From contig NZ_AJYQ02000089.1 of the NCBI RefSeq assembly GCF_000287055.2, positions 113,880 through 177,879 on the forward strand: a stretch of 64,000 nucleotides of DNA, in the 5' to 3' direction. This document shows, in pieces, positions 52,009 through 61,447 of the stretch (positions are counted from its first letter, which is position 1; the number at the start of each line of letters is the position of its first letter). The notes below the pieces were generated by a model that did not search any database, was not told the DNA's origin, and worked only from the letters and a program-made list of their open reading frames with translations. Origin of the DNA: Vibrio genomosp. F10 str. ZF-129 (GTDB taxonomy: Bacteria; Pseudomonadota; Gammaproteobacteria; Enterobacterales; Vibrionaceae). The position numbers were made by a program, and so were the translations under genes.

Positions 52009-53115
52009 ATGACTCAAATAAACCAAGAAAGACTGGTTGAACACTTTTGCCAATTGATCAAAATCGACAGCGAATCTCGCTACGAACTCGACATATCGAA
52101 AACATTGGCCGAACAGCTGGGGGAGCTCGGTTTTTCTGTTCATAAATTGCCAGTCGCCGAGGAAATTTCCAATGGCTTCAATATTTATGCTCGTTTAGAC
52201 GGAGAGTTAGATGACAGCGTGGTACTGAGTTGTCACATGGATACAGTGGCGCCAGGTAACAATATCGAACCCATTATTGAAGAAGGCATTATTCGTTCTA
52301 AAGGCGACACTATTTTAGGCGGCGATGATAAATCAGGTATTGCGGCCATTATGGAAGCGGTTCGCTGTATTCGATCTGAAAATATCGCTCATAAAACGAT
52401 TGAGCTTGCTTTTACTGTCCATGAAGAAGGTGGGCTGCAAGGATCTAAACACTTTGATATGTCGTTCATTCAGTCCGATAAGGCCGTTGTGCTAGATTCT
52501 GGCGGCCCTATAGGCACCATCATCAACCGTGCGCCAGGTCAACAATCCATGACATTCACCATCAAAGGTCGCCCTGCACACGCTGGTTTAGCTCCAGAAG
52601 AAGGGATCAGTGCCATTGGCGTTGCAGCAGAAGCCATTACCAATATGAACCTTTTGCGTATTGATGAAGAAACCACGGCAAACATCGGTATTGTGGAAGG
52701 TGGACAAGCCACTAATATCGTCATGCCAGAACTGCGTATCGTCGCGGAAGCACGCTCACTGAATGCAGATAAGTTAGCCAACCAGGTGGAGCACATGGTA
52801 GCAACGTTTAAAGCAGCGGCAGACAAGCATGGCGCTGACATTGAACTGGAGTCTCAGCGCGCTTATGAAGCTTACGTCATTGCTGAAGACCACCCGCATC
52901 TTGTTTCCGTCAAACACTCTTTCGAGGCTCTAGGCTTGGAACCACAAACACAGCCGACAGGTGGCGGCAGTGACGCGAATAATTTCAATGAAAAAGGCCT
53001 GACAACCGTTAACCTTTCCACGGGTATGGCAAAAGTGCATACCACGGAAGAGTATATTGCTATTGAAGATCTGGTTAACATCACCAAGTTCATGAAGCAC
53101 TATTTAACCGCCTAA
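52009..53115 (+). CDS. M20 family metallopeptidase, PepT-like
   Basis: 368 residues. First zinc ligand VVLSCHMDTVAP, bridging Asp in LGGDDKSG, catalytic Glu pair in FTVHEEGGLQGS, dimerisation domain around IKGRPAHAGLAPEEGISA, and the last zinc ligand near KVHTTEEYI. It is close to tripeptidase PepT and the YqjE group rather than to ArgE. Cytoplasmic peptide breakdown is inferred. ATG follows AACGAGG. A terminator follows 7 bp after the stop. Confidence 0.92.
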   Translation: MTQINQERLVEHFCQLIKIDSESRYELDISKTLAEQLGELGFSVHKLPVAEEISNGFNIYARLDGELDDSVVLSCHMDTVAPGNNIEPIIEEGIIRSKGDTILGGDDKSGIAAIMEAVRCIRSENIAHKTIELAFTVHEEGGLQGSKHFDMSFIQSDKAVVLDSGGPIGTIINRAPGQQSMTFTIKGRPAHAGLAPEEGISAIGVAAEAITNMNLLRIDEETTANIGIVEGGQATNIVMPELRIVAEARSLNADKLANQVEHMVATFKAAADKHGADIELESQRAYEAYVIAEDHPHLVSVKHSFEALGLEPQTQPTGGGSDANNFNEKGLTTVNLSTGMAKVHTTEEYIAIEDLVNITKFMKHYLTA

Positions 53116-53121
53116 TCATGC

Positions 53122-53151
53122 AAAATCCGGCCATCAGTGGTCGGATTTTTA
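53122..53151 (+). terminator. Intrinsic terminator after the M20 peptidase gene
   Basis: AAATCCGGCC pairs with GGTCGGATTT (one G-T pair), followed by further T. Confidence 0.85.
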
Positions 53152-53405
53152 TCTCTACTCTCCCTCCCCCCTTTTTGTCTAGCCTCTTAGTTTAGCCTCG
53201 ATGCGATTGAGAAGAGTTTACTATTCATCAATACAAGCTATCTTTAACATTAGCACTCCAGTTTCTGCCAGCGATACTTTCACGCTCTCATGCCCTAAAG
53301 TGCTGGTATTAAAACGCGGTTATTGAAAGACTGAATGTTGTCAGGCTGCGTGTTATCAGAGTGATTTCTACAATAGTAAATCTCATAGAGATACAGAGGT
53401 GGTTT

Positions 53406-55385
53406 TTGAGGCAACGACGTCTAGGCATTGATAAGCAGCTCGTTTTATATACCGTTTTAGTGAGCGTTATTTTGGCACTCATCAACACCTCTATCCATTC
53501 TTACCTAAGTTATAAAAATAAACTTCAATTACTGACAGAAGATATCCAGTTACTCAAAGAAACCAGCTTACCTAGCCTGAGTTCGAGTCTGTGGTTTGAA
53601 GATAGAGAGCAGCTATCGATAGTCGCGACCGGGCTTTTGCGTTACCCTCATGTTGATTATATTAATATCACCCAGAGTACAGCGAGCAACAAGACAGACT
53701 CCCAAAACTCTAAAGAGCCCGTTATTGAGCTAGGCAAGCCTGTAGAAGGAGACTTCATCGAAACGAAGTGGAGCTTGACACATCAGAAAGGAGCAAAAGA
53801 ATACCACCTCGGAGATCTTTATGTTCAAACGTCACTTTCCCCTACCTATGAACAATTAGCCCGTAATTTCTTACTATTGCTCATAATGAAAGCCATTGAG
53901 TCATTACTCATTGTCACCGCGATTTTACTGATTACTTTAAAACTGGTGGTACGCCCGCTCAAAACAATCAGTCAAGCCATGGCCGATTTTAACAACGGCC
54001 CACTGCCTAGTAAGATGACATTACCACCACGGGTATTCCAAGATGAAGTTCAAGATCTTTCTAACAACTACAATGCATGTATTAATCACCTCGCGCATAA
54101 TTATCAGGAACTGGTTGAGGCAAGAGAAAAAGCTGAAATTGCGAATCAGAGGAAAAGTGAATTTCTAGCCAATATGAGCCATGAAATACGCACCCCAATG
54201 AATGGTATTATTGGTATTGCGGCACTATTGAAAGATCTTCCTGACACTCCCCAACAAATCGAATACCTGAATGTTCTCGATACTTCATCACAGAACTTGC
54301 TCAATATTATTAATGATATTCTGGATGTTTCTAAAATCGAAGCGGGCCATTTTGATATTGAGTACGTCCCTTTTGATGTTCACTCACTAATCCAACAACA
54401 AGCAGATGTCTTTAGCCTAAAAGCAAAACAAGCTGGGTTAATGTTTGAATGCCATATAGACATTGCGATTCCCGATGTGTTGGTGGGTGATCCAGTGCGG
54501 CTTACCCAGGTGCTCAATAATCTACTCAGCAACGCGACTAAGTTTACGCCTAAAGGCTCTGTTCATATTAATGTGCAACTCATAGAGCGTGACATAGAAT
54601 ACGCGACGATTTGTTTTTCCATTAAGGACACAGGAATAGGCATTGCTAAAAACAGACTAAACGATATTTTTGAGCAATTTCAACAAGCCGATGGAAGTAC
54701 TACACGTAAGTTCGGTGGAACTGGATTAGGGTTAGCCATCAGCAAAAAAATCGTCGCGCTGATGGGGAGTCAACTCAAGGTCATCAGTGAACCTGAGTTA
54801 GGGAGTCATTTTTTCTTTGAACTTTCTCTCAAGATATCGGATCAGCAAACATCCAGTAAAACGTTAACATCATCCAATATCTGTGATTTTCCTTCCTCAT
54901 CGACCCCTGAACTCCCCACTGAAGAGCAACTCACTACTGGGCACTACTCTAAAAAAGTACTCTCAAATAAACGTGTGCTATTTGCGGAGGATACTTTCAT
55001 TAATCAGCAAGTGGTTAAAATCATGCTGATGAACATAGGCTTGAATGTCGATATTGCGAACAATGGATTGGAAGCGCTCAATATGTGTAAGACTCAAGAA
55101 TATGACCTGATTCTGATGGATTGTCACATGCCGGAAATGGATGGCTACGAGGCAACAAAAGAAATTCGCTCTCAATGCCCTTGGAGTCAGAATATCGCCA
55201 TCATTGCTCTCACTGCCAATGTCATTAGTGAAGGTCGACAAAAATGTTTCGATTCCGGAATGAATGACTTCGTTTCTAAACCCGTCACGCCCGATCAACT
55301 GCTCAATGTCTTGTGCAAGTATCTCCCTGATATTCTATTAGAGCCGACTGATAATGAGGAAGATAAAAAAAGGAACGACAACTAG
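53406..55385 (+). CDS. Hybrid sensor histidine kinase
   Basis: About 659 residues from TTG 53406, preceded by AGAGG at six to seven bases; GTG 53361 is the alternative start. Two membrane helices ([17 protein letters not shown] and [19 protein letters not shown]) flank a periplasmic sensor of about 120 residues, then a HAMP-like linker, HisKA with [13 protein letters not shown] (His about 259), HATPase with [16 protein letters not shown] and [11 protein letters not shown], and a C-terminal receiver with [16 protein letters not shown] (Asp about 572). No Hpt domain. The partner and signal are unknown. Confidence 0.9.
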   Translation: MRQRRLGIDKQLVLYTVLVSVILALINTSIHSYLSYKNKLQLLTEDIQLLKETSLPSLSSSLWFEDREQLSIVATGLLRYPHVDYINITQSTASNKTDSQNSKEPVIELGKPVEGDFIETKWSLTHQKGAKEYHLGDLYVQTSLSPTYEQLARNFLLLLIMKAIESLLIVTAILLITLKLVVRPLKTISQAMADFNNGPLPSKMTLPPRVFQDEVQDLSNNYNACINHLAHNYQELVEAREKAEIANQRKSEFLANMSHEIRTPMNGIIGIAALLKDLPDTPQQIEYLNVLDTSSQNLLNIINDILDVSKIEAGHFDIEYVPFDVHSLIQQQADVFSLKAKQAGLMFECHIDIAIPDVLVGDPVRLTQVLNNLLSNATKFTPKGSVHINVQLIERDIEYATICFSIKDTGIGIAKNRLNDIFEQFQQADGSTTRKFGGTGLGLAISKKIVALMGSQLKVISEPELGSHFFFELSLKISDQQTSSKTLTSSNICDFPSSSTPELPTEEQLTTGHYSKKVLSNKRVLFAEDTFINQQVVKIMLMNIGLNVDIANNGLEALNMCKTQEYDLILMDCHMPEMDGYEATKEIRSQCPWSQNIAIIALTANVISEGRQKCFDSGMNDFVSKPVTPDQLLNVLCKYLPDILLEPTDNEEDKKRNDN

Positions 55386-55491
55386 CGACGAGCAACGCCT
55401 GTCTGCGATCAGAAATGAACGATAAGAACTTATTGATGTTTACTCTTTCATTGGCTGCTTGCTTTTTATTAGACCTGGCGCTTTATTAGGT

Positions 55492-55525
55492 ATTTCTTTT
55501 TATTAGACATTTCTTTTTATTAGAC
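55492..55525. repeat. Perfect 17-bp tandem duplication
   Basis: ATTTCTTTTTATTAGAC occurs twice directly in tandem. Shorter relatives (TTTTTATTAGAC at 55463, TTTATTAG at 55482) precede it. It lies between the hybrid kinase and the converging GGDEF-EAL gene; T-rich, but no hairpin. Confidence 0.85.
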
Positions 55526-55557
55526 ATTGCCACAACGAAAATTTGAACTCACAGAAA

Positions 55558-57321
55558 CTATAAAAACTGCTTTTCAAAATCCTTAGCATACAAAGGTTTT
55601 GAGAAGAGATAGCCCTGATATTTATTGCAGTGCTCATTTTTCAGCAGATCTAGCTGATCTTGTGTTTCTACTCCTTCAGCAACCACAACTTTCCCTAAGT
55701 TATGACCCATTTGGATGATCGTTTTTACTAACATATGGTCGGTGTGTAAAGTGACGCATTCGTCGATAAATGACTTATCGATTTTTAAGATGTCGATTGG
55801 TAGCTTTTTCAAATAGTTCAACGAAGAATACGCCACGCCAAAATCATCAATGGCGACCTTAACGCCAAGTTTTCGTAACTTTTCACACGTAGATATCACT
55901 TGTTCTGGCTGAGTCATTAACGTTGTTTCCGTTATTTCTATTTCCAATAATTCAGGAGGCAACTGGTTTGATGCCAACGCAGACGAAACCACATTGTAAA
56001 TATCATCATGAACAAACTGAACCGTTGAGACGTTGACTGAAATGCACAGGTTGTGTCCGTCATTAAGCCACTTTTTCGCTTGTATACATGCTGTTTCTAT
56101 CACCCATCGACCAATGGGAATAATTTGAGTACTTTTCTCAGCAATAGAGATAAAAGTGTTCGGTGGGATCATTCCTAATTCTGGATGTATCCAACGTATA
56201 AGAGCTTCAGCACCGACAATTTTATTCTCGCCGCAACTCACTTTAGGCTGGTACGCTAAACAAAACTGATCACTATTTAACGCCTGATTCAGCTCTCTTT
56301 CAATCTGATGCTCTCGGATTGTTTCATCAAGCAGCTCGGCGTCATACCACTGAATAACATTTTTGCCTTTCAGCTTAGCTTTATTTACCGCTATGTCGGC
56401 ATTCTTACACCACAACTCGGTATCTCGTTGGGTATCGTCAAGCAATGCTACACCGATGCTATAGCCCAATTTATATGGGACGTTGCCAATAGGAAAGACT
56501 GGCTGATACACATGTTTGATCTGATATTCAACATTACTGATATTATCACCAAGGTCGCCTTGACCTTTAATGACGATAGCAAACTCATCGCCCCCTAACC
56601 GGTAGAGTTTTGTGTAGTCAAACAGAAGCGAGTCTAATCTTTTGGCAAATGCGGTTAACAGTTTGTCACCCTGTGTATGGCCCAAACTATCATTAACCGA
56701 TTTGAATCCATCTAAATCAATATGGAATAACGCATAATCATATTCTTCATCTTCTTCTATGCTTTTTAACGCCGTAAAAAATGAATTCCTGTTTGGTAAC
56801 CCTGTGAGCAGATCCATCATGCTGTCACGCTTGTAACGCAACATTTGATCACGAAGTTTGATCTGGTAATAGGTCATCACAGTAGCAAACGACGTAATCA
56901 GGAGCACCTCAATAGCGTCTTCAATAAACTCATCGAAATCACTGCTTGGAAGGTGAACAAAATAACTCAAAACTAATAACAACGCGGTTGCAATTGGCCA
57001 GAGAGATCCAGGAAAGATAATAATGTAGCAGATGGGCAAGAGTATGAAGCTTTCTTCGATGGCATCTAATTCTAACGGTTCAATATAGCCACCAACAAAG
57101 ATCAATAATAGCGAGCTATTGGCCGCAATGATTTTTATGTTGTCATTTTTTGAAAAGTACGCAAGAAGCATCAAGGCAGGATAAAGGAGGTATAACCAAT
57201 GAGCTATTTGGTGCTCCGTGACAAGTGTATAGGTGATAAGCAGTACAGAAAGAACAAAGACAACTTGAACAAGTCGATGAATATTAAAAACCTGTGACAA
57301 AACATGAGCCAATTTGCGCAA
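55558..57321 (-). CDS. GGDEF-EAL protein with N-terminal membrane sensor
   Basis: 587 residues. About six hydrophobic helices in 1-165, then a GGDEF domain with intact GGDEF (243-247) and a complete EAL domain with EAL (372-374), DDFGVAYSSLNYL, the catalytic Glu region EITETTLM and VVAEGVET. Both active sites look whole, so it could make or break cyclic di-GMP; the presence of EAL hallmarks such as KIDKSFI suggests phosphodiesterase activity. Sensor helices have no named family that I recognise. Confidence 0.92.
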   Translation of the reverse strand: MRKLAHVLSQVFNIHRLVQVVFVLSVLLITYTLVTEHQIAHWLYLLYPALMLLAYFSKNDNIKIIAANSSLLLIFVGGYIEPLELDAIEESFILLPICYIIIFPGSLWPIATALLLVLSYFVHLPSSDFDEFIEDAIEVLLITSFATVMTYYQIKLRDQMLRYKRDSMMDLLTGLPNRNSFFTALKSIEEDEEYDYALFHIDLDGFKSVNDSLGHTQGDKLLTAFAKRLDSLLFDYTKLYRLGGDEFAIVIKGQGDLGDNISNVEYQIKHVYQPVFPIGNVPYKLGYSIGVALLDDTQRDTELWCKNADIAVNKAKLKGKNVIQWYDAELLDETIREHQIERELNQALNSDQFCLAYQPKVSCGENKIVGAEALIRWIHPELGMIPPNTFISIAEKSTQIIPIGRWVIETACIQAKKWLNDGHNLCISVNVSTVQFVHDDIYNVVSSALASNQLPPELLEIEITETTLMTQPEQVISTCEKLRKLGVKVAIDDFGVAYSSLNYLKKLPIDILKIDKSFIDECVTLHTDHMLVKTIIQMGHNLGKVVVAEGVETQDQLDLLKNEHCNKYQGYLFSKPLYAKDFEKQFL

Positions 57322-57561
57322 ATTACCGCCTCTTAATATAGTGAAACCATTTATCTCGTCAATACATACTGATATTGAAAACTGTCATGGCTGAAGTGCT
57401 AACTAAAGTATAGGTAGATTTTTCGTATCAATGAGGATAATCAATAATTAAATGAGAAAGTTAGAGGCAATACACATTATTGTAAAGTAAGAGCCCCTAA
57501 TATTGAGGCTCTGAGGAAAGTCACACAATTGAGACTGTCCTAAATTCTCTATCATTGGTCA

Positions 57562-58302
57562 CTATAAGCCTAGATCATCAGATAGCGCTTTAATTTGTTC
57601 AAGATCCATTCTGTGGACTTGCAGCATTTGATCCACCTGGCTAAGGCGAGAATTCGCTTCATCTTGTTTATCACAAGAATCCGATGTCGCATCCCATGAT
57701 GTGCCTTCTAAATAGATGTCACATTGCGCTTTTAGCGAGTCAATCACGGGCAGTAATTTTTCACGTTCTGTCTCTAAACCTTCCACTTCTTGCTTAATAC
57801 GCAGTTCTTTTTGGAAAAGCTCTCTAGATCGTTCGAACATCGTTGCTTGTATATCCGCTTGTCGATTAAGCTGGTTATTTTGCGTGTCGGCATCAGATAG
57901 CTGAACCGCTTGATTCGCTAGCTGTGCATTCAGTGATAAGTTCGCTTTTTCTAGTTCGGTGACGAGTTGTTCGAGTTTCTCAACATCCGATTGATACTGT
58001 TCTTGTTGCTTTGTTAGCTCTAAGCTCAGTTGCTCAGCCAATTGCTCATCGACCATAGCAACCTTTTTTTCCACTTGAACTACCAGCTGCTTTTTATCTT
58101 GAAGCAGTATTTGATATTGATCTTCTAACTTATGGTATGTCTGTTCCCATTTTTTCGCGGTCGTCGCAGAGCCAATTAGCCCACCTGCTGCTAACCCCAG
58201 TAAACAAGCAATAACAATATAGGTGTAGGTTCTCTTATCACGTTCTTCGACCACAACAACATCGTCACCATCAAATTCTTCAGTCTCATTTTGCTTGTTC
58301 AA
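57562..58302 (-). CDS. Membrane-anchored coiled-coil protein of unknown function
   Basis: 246 residues. An acidic cytoplasmic start (ETEEFDGDDVVVVEERDKR), one membrane helix (YIVIACLLGLAAGGLIGS) and a long heptad coiled coil (about 50-200). Two cysteines in the C-terminal part (QCDIYLEG, SDSCDKQ). I do not recognise the family. It is 19 bp downstream of the 52-residue membrane peptide gene on the same strand, and probably its partner. Confidence 0.8.
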   Translation of the reverse strand: MNKQNETEEFDGDDVVVVEERDKRTYTYIVIACLLGLAAGGLIGSATTAKKWEQTYHKLEDQYQILLQDKKQLVVQVEKKVAMVDEQLAEQLSLELTKQQEQYQSDVEKLEQLVTELEKANLSLNAQLANQAVQLSDADTQNNQLNRQADIQATMFERSRELFQKELRIKQEVEGLETEREKLLPVIDSLKAQCDIYLEGTSWDATSDSCDKQDEANSRLSQVDQMLQVHRMDLEQIKALSDDLGL

Positions 58303-58321
58303 CTTTCTCTCCTAGAAACCG

Positions 58322-58480
58322 TTATCGTGTTAGCTCGGCAATCATGACTGATCCTGCGTAAACTAGAAAGCTCACAACCAGAGTCACGATGATGCCTTTT
58401 TGGATTTTTTCATTGGTGCGATACCGAATCAAAACAAACGCCAGTGCAGAAATAAATACAATCGCAATTAACCTTGTCAT
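58322..58480 (-). CDS. 52-residue membrane peptide
   Basis: Short gene: ATG at 58478-58480 with GAGGG eight bases upstream, stop TAA at 58322-58324. The product (MTRLIAIVFISALAF..., ending VMIAELTR) has two hydrophobic helices joined by a basic loop (RYRTNEKIQKG). Gene spacing and the ribosome site support a real coding unit with the coiled-coil protein. Confidence 0.7.
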   Translation of the reverse strand: MTRLIAIVFISALAFVLIRYRTNEKIQKGIIVTLVVSFLVYAGSVMIAELTR

Positions 58481-58718
58481 CCCATTTCCCTCTTACATCG
58501 CGTACCTTCGTCATTGCCTTGTGACTGAGCCTAAGCGACGCAGACAGTTAGCATGTTCTTCTATTTTATACTATTTAGTCTGGCTGAATAAGATAAGAAT
58601 AGGCTTTATGACATTTAACTGAAGAATATGTGTTTAGTTCATTTATTTTGCTCGTGACATCTCTTTTCCTTTTCCGTAGAATTCCCAGCGCAAATTACCA
58701 TTATCAGGTAATTGTTCC

Positions 58719-58956
58719 GATGAAGACTGCAGGAGAGCGGTATTTAACCAATTATTAACAATTGGTTAGTGTTACCCACCGAAGAAGTAAATCTTTCAGG
58801 TGCTTTGTACTAGTGAAAATTAGAAAAGCGTGGACTGTAGTTGGAGGAACCTCTGGAGAGAACCGTACTACTTTGTTGTAGAAAGCGGTCGCCGAAGGAG
58901 CAAGCTTTGTGTATGCAAGGTGAAACTCTCAGGCAAAAGGACAGAGGAGTGGAAAG
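58719..58956 (+). promoter_or_regulatory. Tandem glycine riboswitch
   Basis: Two aptamers upstream of an alanine/glycine symporter. Aptamer I (about 58722-58816) has AGGAGAG, then ACCGAAGAAGTAAATCTTTCAGG; aptamer II (about 58850-58948) has CCTCTGGAGAG, GCCGAAGGAGCAAGC, ACTCTCAGGCAAAAGGAC and a closing AGAGG. These are the conserved blocks of the gcvT-type tandem riboswitch first described in V. cholerae. Aptamer II has a clear P1 (CCTCT/AGAGG). In aptamer I the usual AAAAGGAC tail is replaced by GCTTTGTACTAG and I cannot draw a P1 stem, so that aptamer may be weak. Confidence 0.93.
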
Positions 58957-59069
58957 ACACAATCGACCAACATCTATTCATAACAAAAGAATAGATGCTG
59001 TGTGATGCTTATTCAATCGTCACACCCTTTCCCTCTTCTCCTTATATTTTGTTTTTTTAAGGGGAAATC

Positions 59070-60440
59070 ATGAACAATCTTCAATCTGTATTACAAACTA
59101 TCGACCATTTTATTTGGGGACCACCTCTGCTCATTTTACTGGTAGGGACCGGTATCTATTTCACCTTTAGCTTAGGTTTACTTCAATTTAAGCACCTTCC
59201 TACTGCGCTAAAACTGGTGTTCACCAGAGACGCGAGTTCACAAAGTAAAGGGGATGTGTCGAGTTTTGCTGCGCTTTGTACCGCGTTATCTGCCACCATT
59301 GGTACCGGCAATATTGTGGGTGTCGCAACCGCCATTAAGCTCGGAGGCCCTGGTGCACTTTTCTGGATGTGGCTAGCGGCCGTATTTGGTATGGCAACCA
59401 AATATGCGGAATGTTTACTCGCTGTAAAATACCGTAAAGTGGATGACAACGGCCAAATGATCGGTGGGCCAATGTACTACCTTCAATACGGTGTAGGCTC
59501 TAAAGCACTCGCGGTGATGTTTGCGATTTCTGCGCTCGGAGTCGCCTGCTTTGGTATTGGTACTTTTCCGCAAGTGAACGCCATACTCGATGCTAGCGAG
59601 ATTTCATTTGGCGTTACTCGTGAAATTTCAGCCCCAATCTTAACTCTATTGGTGGCAGGCGTGACACTCGGTGGAATTCAATCGATCGCTAAAGTGGCGG
59701 GTAAAGTTGTGCCTGTCATGGCGGTGTTCTACGTGGTTACCTGTGCCAGTGTTATCCTTCTCAATATAGACAAGCTTTATGACGCTGTCGCTTTGGTTTT
59801 TGTGTCCGCTTTTACCTCTTCAGCGGCTACAGGTGGTTTCTTAGGCGCAAGCATTATGCTGGCAATTCAATCTGGTATCGCTCGCGGTGTCTTCTCGAAC
59901 GAATCGGGACTAGGCAGCGCTCCTATGGCTGCGGCTGCGGCAAAGACAGATTCCTGTGTCAAGCAAGGCCTTATCTCTATGACAGGGACTTTCTTTGACA
60001 CCATCATCATTTGTACGATGACCGGACTGGCGCTGATTTTGACCGGTGCATGGCAAAGTGAATTCTCAGGCGCTGCCATGACAACGCATGCTTTTGCCCA
60101 AGGTTTGAACTCGGATACTTTAGGCCCAATGCTTGTTTCTATTGGTTTGATGTTTTTTGCCTTTACGACAATTCTTGGCTGGAACTATTACGGCGAACGA
60201 TGCGTGGTTTATCTACTGGGTACAAAAGCGGTGCTCCCTTACAAAATCCTCTTTATTGCTTTAGTCGCGTCAGGTGCTTTTCTTCATTTAGATATGATTT
60301 GGATTATTGCAGACATTGTGAATGGATTAATGGCTATCCCTAACCTGATTGGTTTAATCGCCCTACGCCATGTGGTGATTGAAGAGACAAAACGCTATTT
60401 TTCAGCAGCAGTACACTCTAAAACAGTGGATGCTTTCTAA
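59070..60440 (+). CDS. Sodium:alanine/glycine symporter (AGCS family)
   Basis: 456 residues with about ten membrane helices. AGCS features: GTGNIVGVATAIKLGGPGALFWMWL near the start, GGPMYYL, then SNESGLGSAPMAAAAAKTD and GWNYYGERC. It imports alanine or glycine with sodium. The ribosome site AAGGGGAAA (59059-59067) precedes ATG 59070. A tandem glycine riboswitch lies upstream, so the substrate is probably glycine. A terminator follows 65 bp after the stop. Confidence 0.95.
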   Translation: MNNLQSVLQTIDHFIWGPPLLILLVGTGIYFTFSLGLLQFKHLPTALKLVFTRDASSQSKGDVSSFAALCTALSATIGTGNIVGVATAIKLGGPGALFWMWLAAVFGMATKYAECLLAVKYRKVDDNGQMIGGPMYYLQYGVGSKALAVMFAISALGVACFGIGTFPQVNAILDASEISFGVTREISAPILTLLVAGVTLGGIQSIAKVAGKVVPVMAVFYVVTCASVILLNIDKLYDAVALVFVSAFTSSAATGGFLGASIMLAIQSGIARGVFSNESGLGSAPMAAAAAKTDSCVKQGLISMTGTFFDTIIICTMTGLALILTGAWQSEFSGAAMTTHAFAQGLNSDTLGPMLVSIGLMFFAFTTILGWNYYGERCVVYLLGTKAVLPYKILFIALVASGAFLHLDMIWIIADIVNGLMAIPNLIGLIALRHVVIEETKRYFSAAVHSKTVDAF

Positions 60441-60504
60441 GCCAGAAAATATTTTCTAAGACAGTAAGTACCGCGAACTAAGATTAAAAACTAACGTTGT
60501 TATC

Positions 60505-60536
60505 AAAGGCAAACAGATTTCATTGTTTGCCTTTTT
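60505..60536. terminator. Intrinsic terminator between the converging symporter and LysE genes
   Basis: AAAGGCAAACA pairs with TGTTTGCCTTT across a 7-base loop, with A and T runs at both ends, so it serves both strands. Confidence 0.85.
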
Positions 60537-60563
60537 ATTTGCCAGCTGACACAAACCATCCAA

Positions 60564-61208
60564 TTAAGGTTCTATAATAGGCTCTTCTAGCATTAGCTTC
60601 ACGCCTAACGCAACTAGCACCGCTCCCGTTGTGCCTTCCATCCACTTTAAGAATCGGACATTATTCAACAAAGACTTGGCGCGCACTAACACACTAGACA
60701 AACTGCATTGCCAAATCATTGCGATGACAAAATGAATTGATGCCATAAAGAGCGATTGCAATAACGCAGAACCTTGCGGGTCAATGAACTGGGGAAGAAA
60801 CGCCAAATAAAACACCGCTGTTTTTGGGTTAAGGACATTTGATAAAAACCCCTCACGCAAAGAGCGCAAAGCATCAAGCCCACCGCCAGCAGTTTGCGTG
60901 TCAACGGCAGTAGGCACCGTGTTTCGAAGTGATAATAGACTGCTCGCCCCCAACCAAATCAGATACGCTGCCCCAACAAATTTAACAAACTGGAACAGCT
61001 CCGCAGATTGTGCCAAGACCGCTGAAATACCGATCGCGGAAAAAAGTGCATGTACATAAAGACCGCTACAAATACCAAAACTTGTCATCGCCCCATCAGA
61101 CAATCCACCTCTTGTGGTATTTCTAATGACCATAGCCGTATCCAGCCCGGGCGTCAGAGTTAAGATCGTAATAGCAAGTATAAAAGCTTCAATATTTAAA
61201 ATGAACAT
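60564..61208 (-). CDS. LysE/RhtB family amino acid exporter
   Basis: 214 residues with six membrane helices and the LysE signature TPGLDTAMVIRNTTRGG and GFLSNVLNPKTAVFYLAFLPQF, followed by GTTGAVLVALGVKLML. Exports an amino acid or derivative; which one is unknown. It converges on the glycine/alanine symporter gene, sharing a terminator region. Confidence 0.92.
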   Translation of the reverse strand: MFILNIEAFILAITILTLTPGLDTAMVIRNTTRGGLSDGAMTSFGICSGLYVHALFSAIGISAVLAQSAELFQFVKFVGAAYLIWLGASSLLSLRNTVPTAVDTQTAGGGLDALRSLREGFLSNVLNPKTAVFYLAFLPQFIDPQGSALLQSLFMASIHFVIAMIWQCSLSSVLVRAKSLLNNVRFLKWMEGTTGAVLVALGVKLMLEEPIIEP

Positions 61209-61447
61209 CAGAACACGGCTTAAATTTTACGTAATAAAGTAATCAAAATAGCAAGTTATCTTAAAAGATTCCACAGTAATAAAGAGTCTTTGGAAATATA
61301 AAAAAACAATAATCTAAACGCTTAAGCGTTATATTCACCAAGAATTGCATGGCGAATAAACAGTGTGTTTACCCCACTAAATGGCCTTGAGAATCAATTT
61401 AACATTGCTACACTGAGTATTCTTTCTTTCGTCACGAACGGCATACC

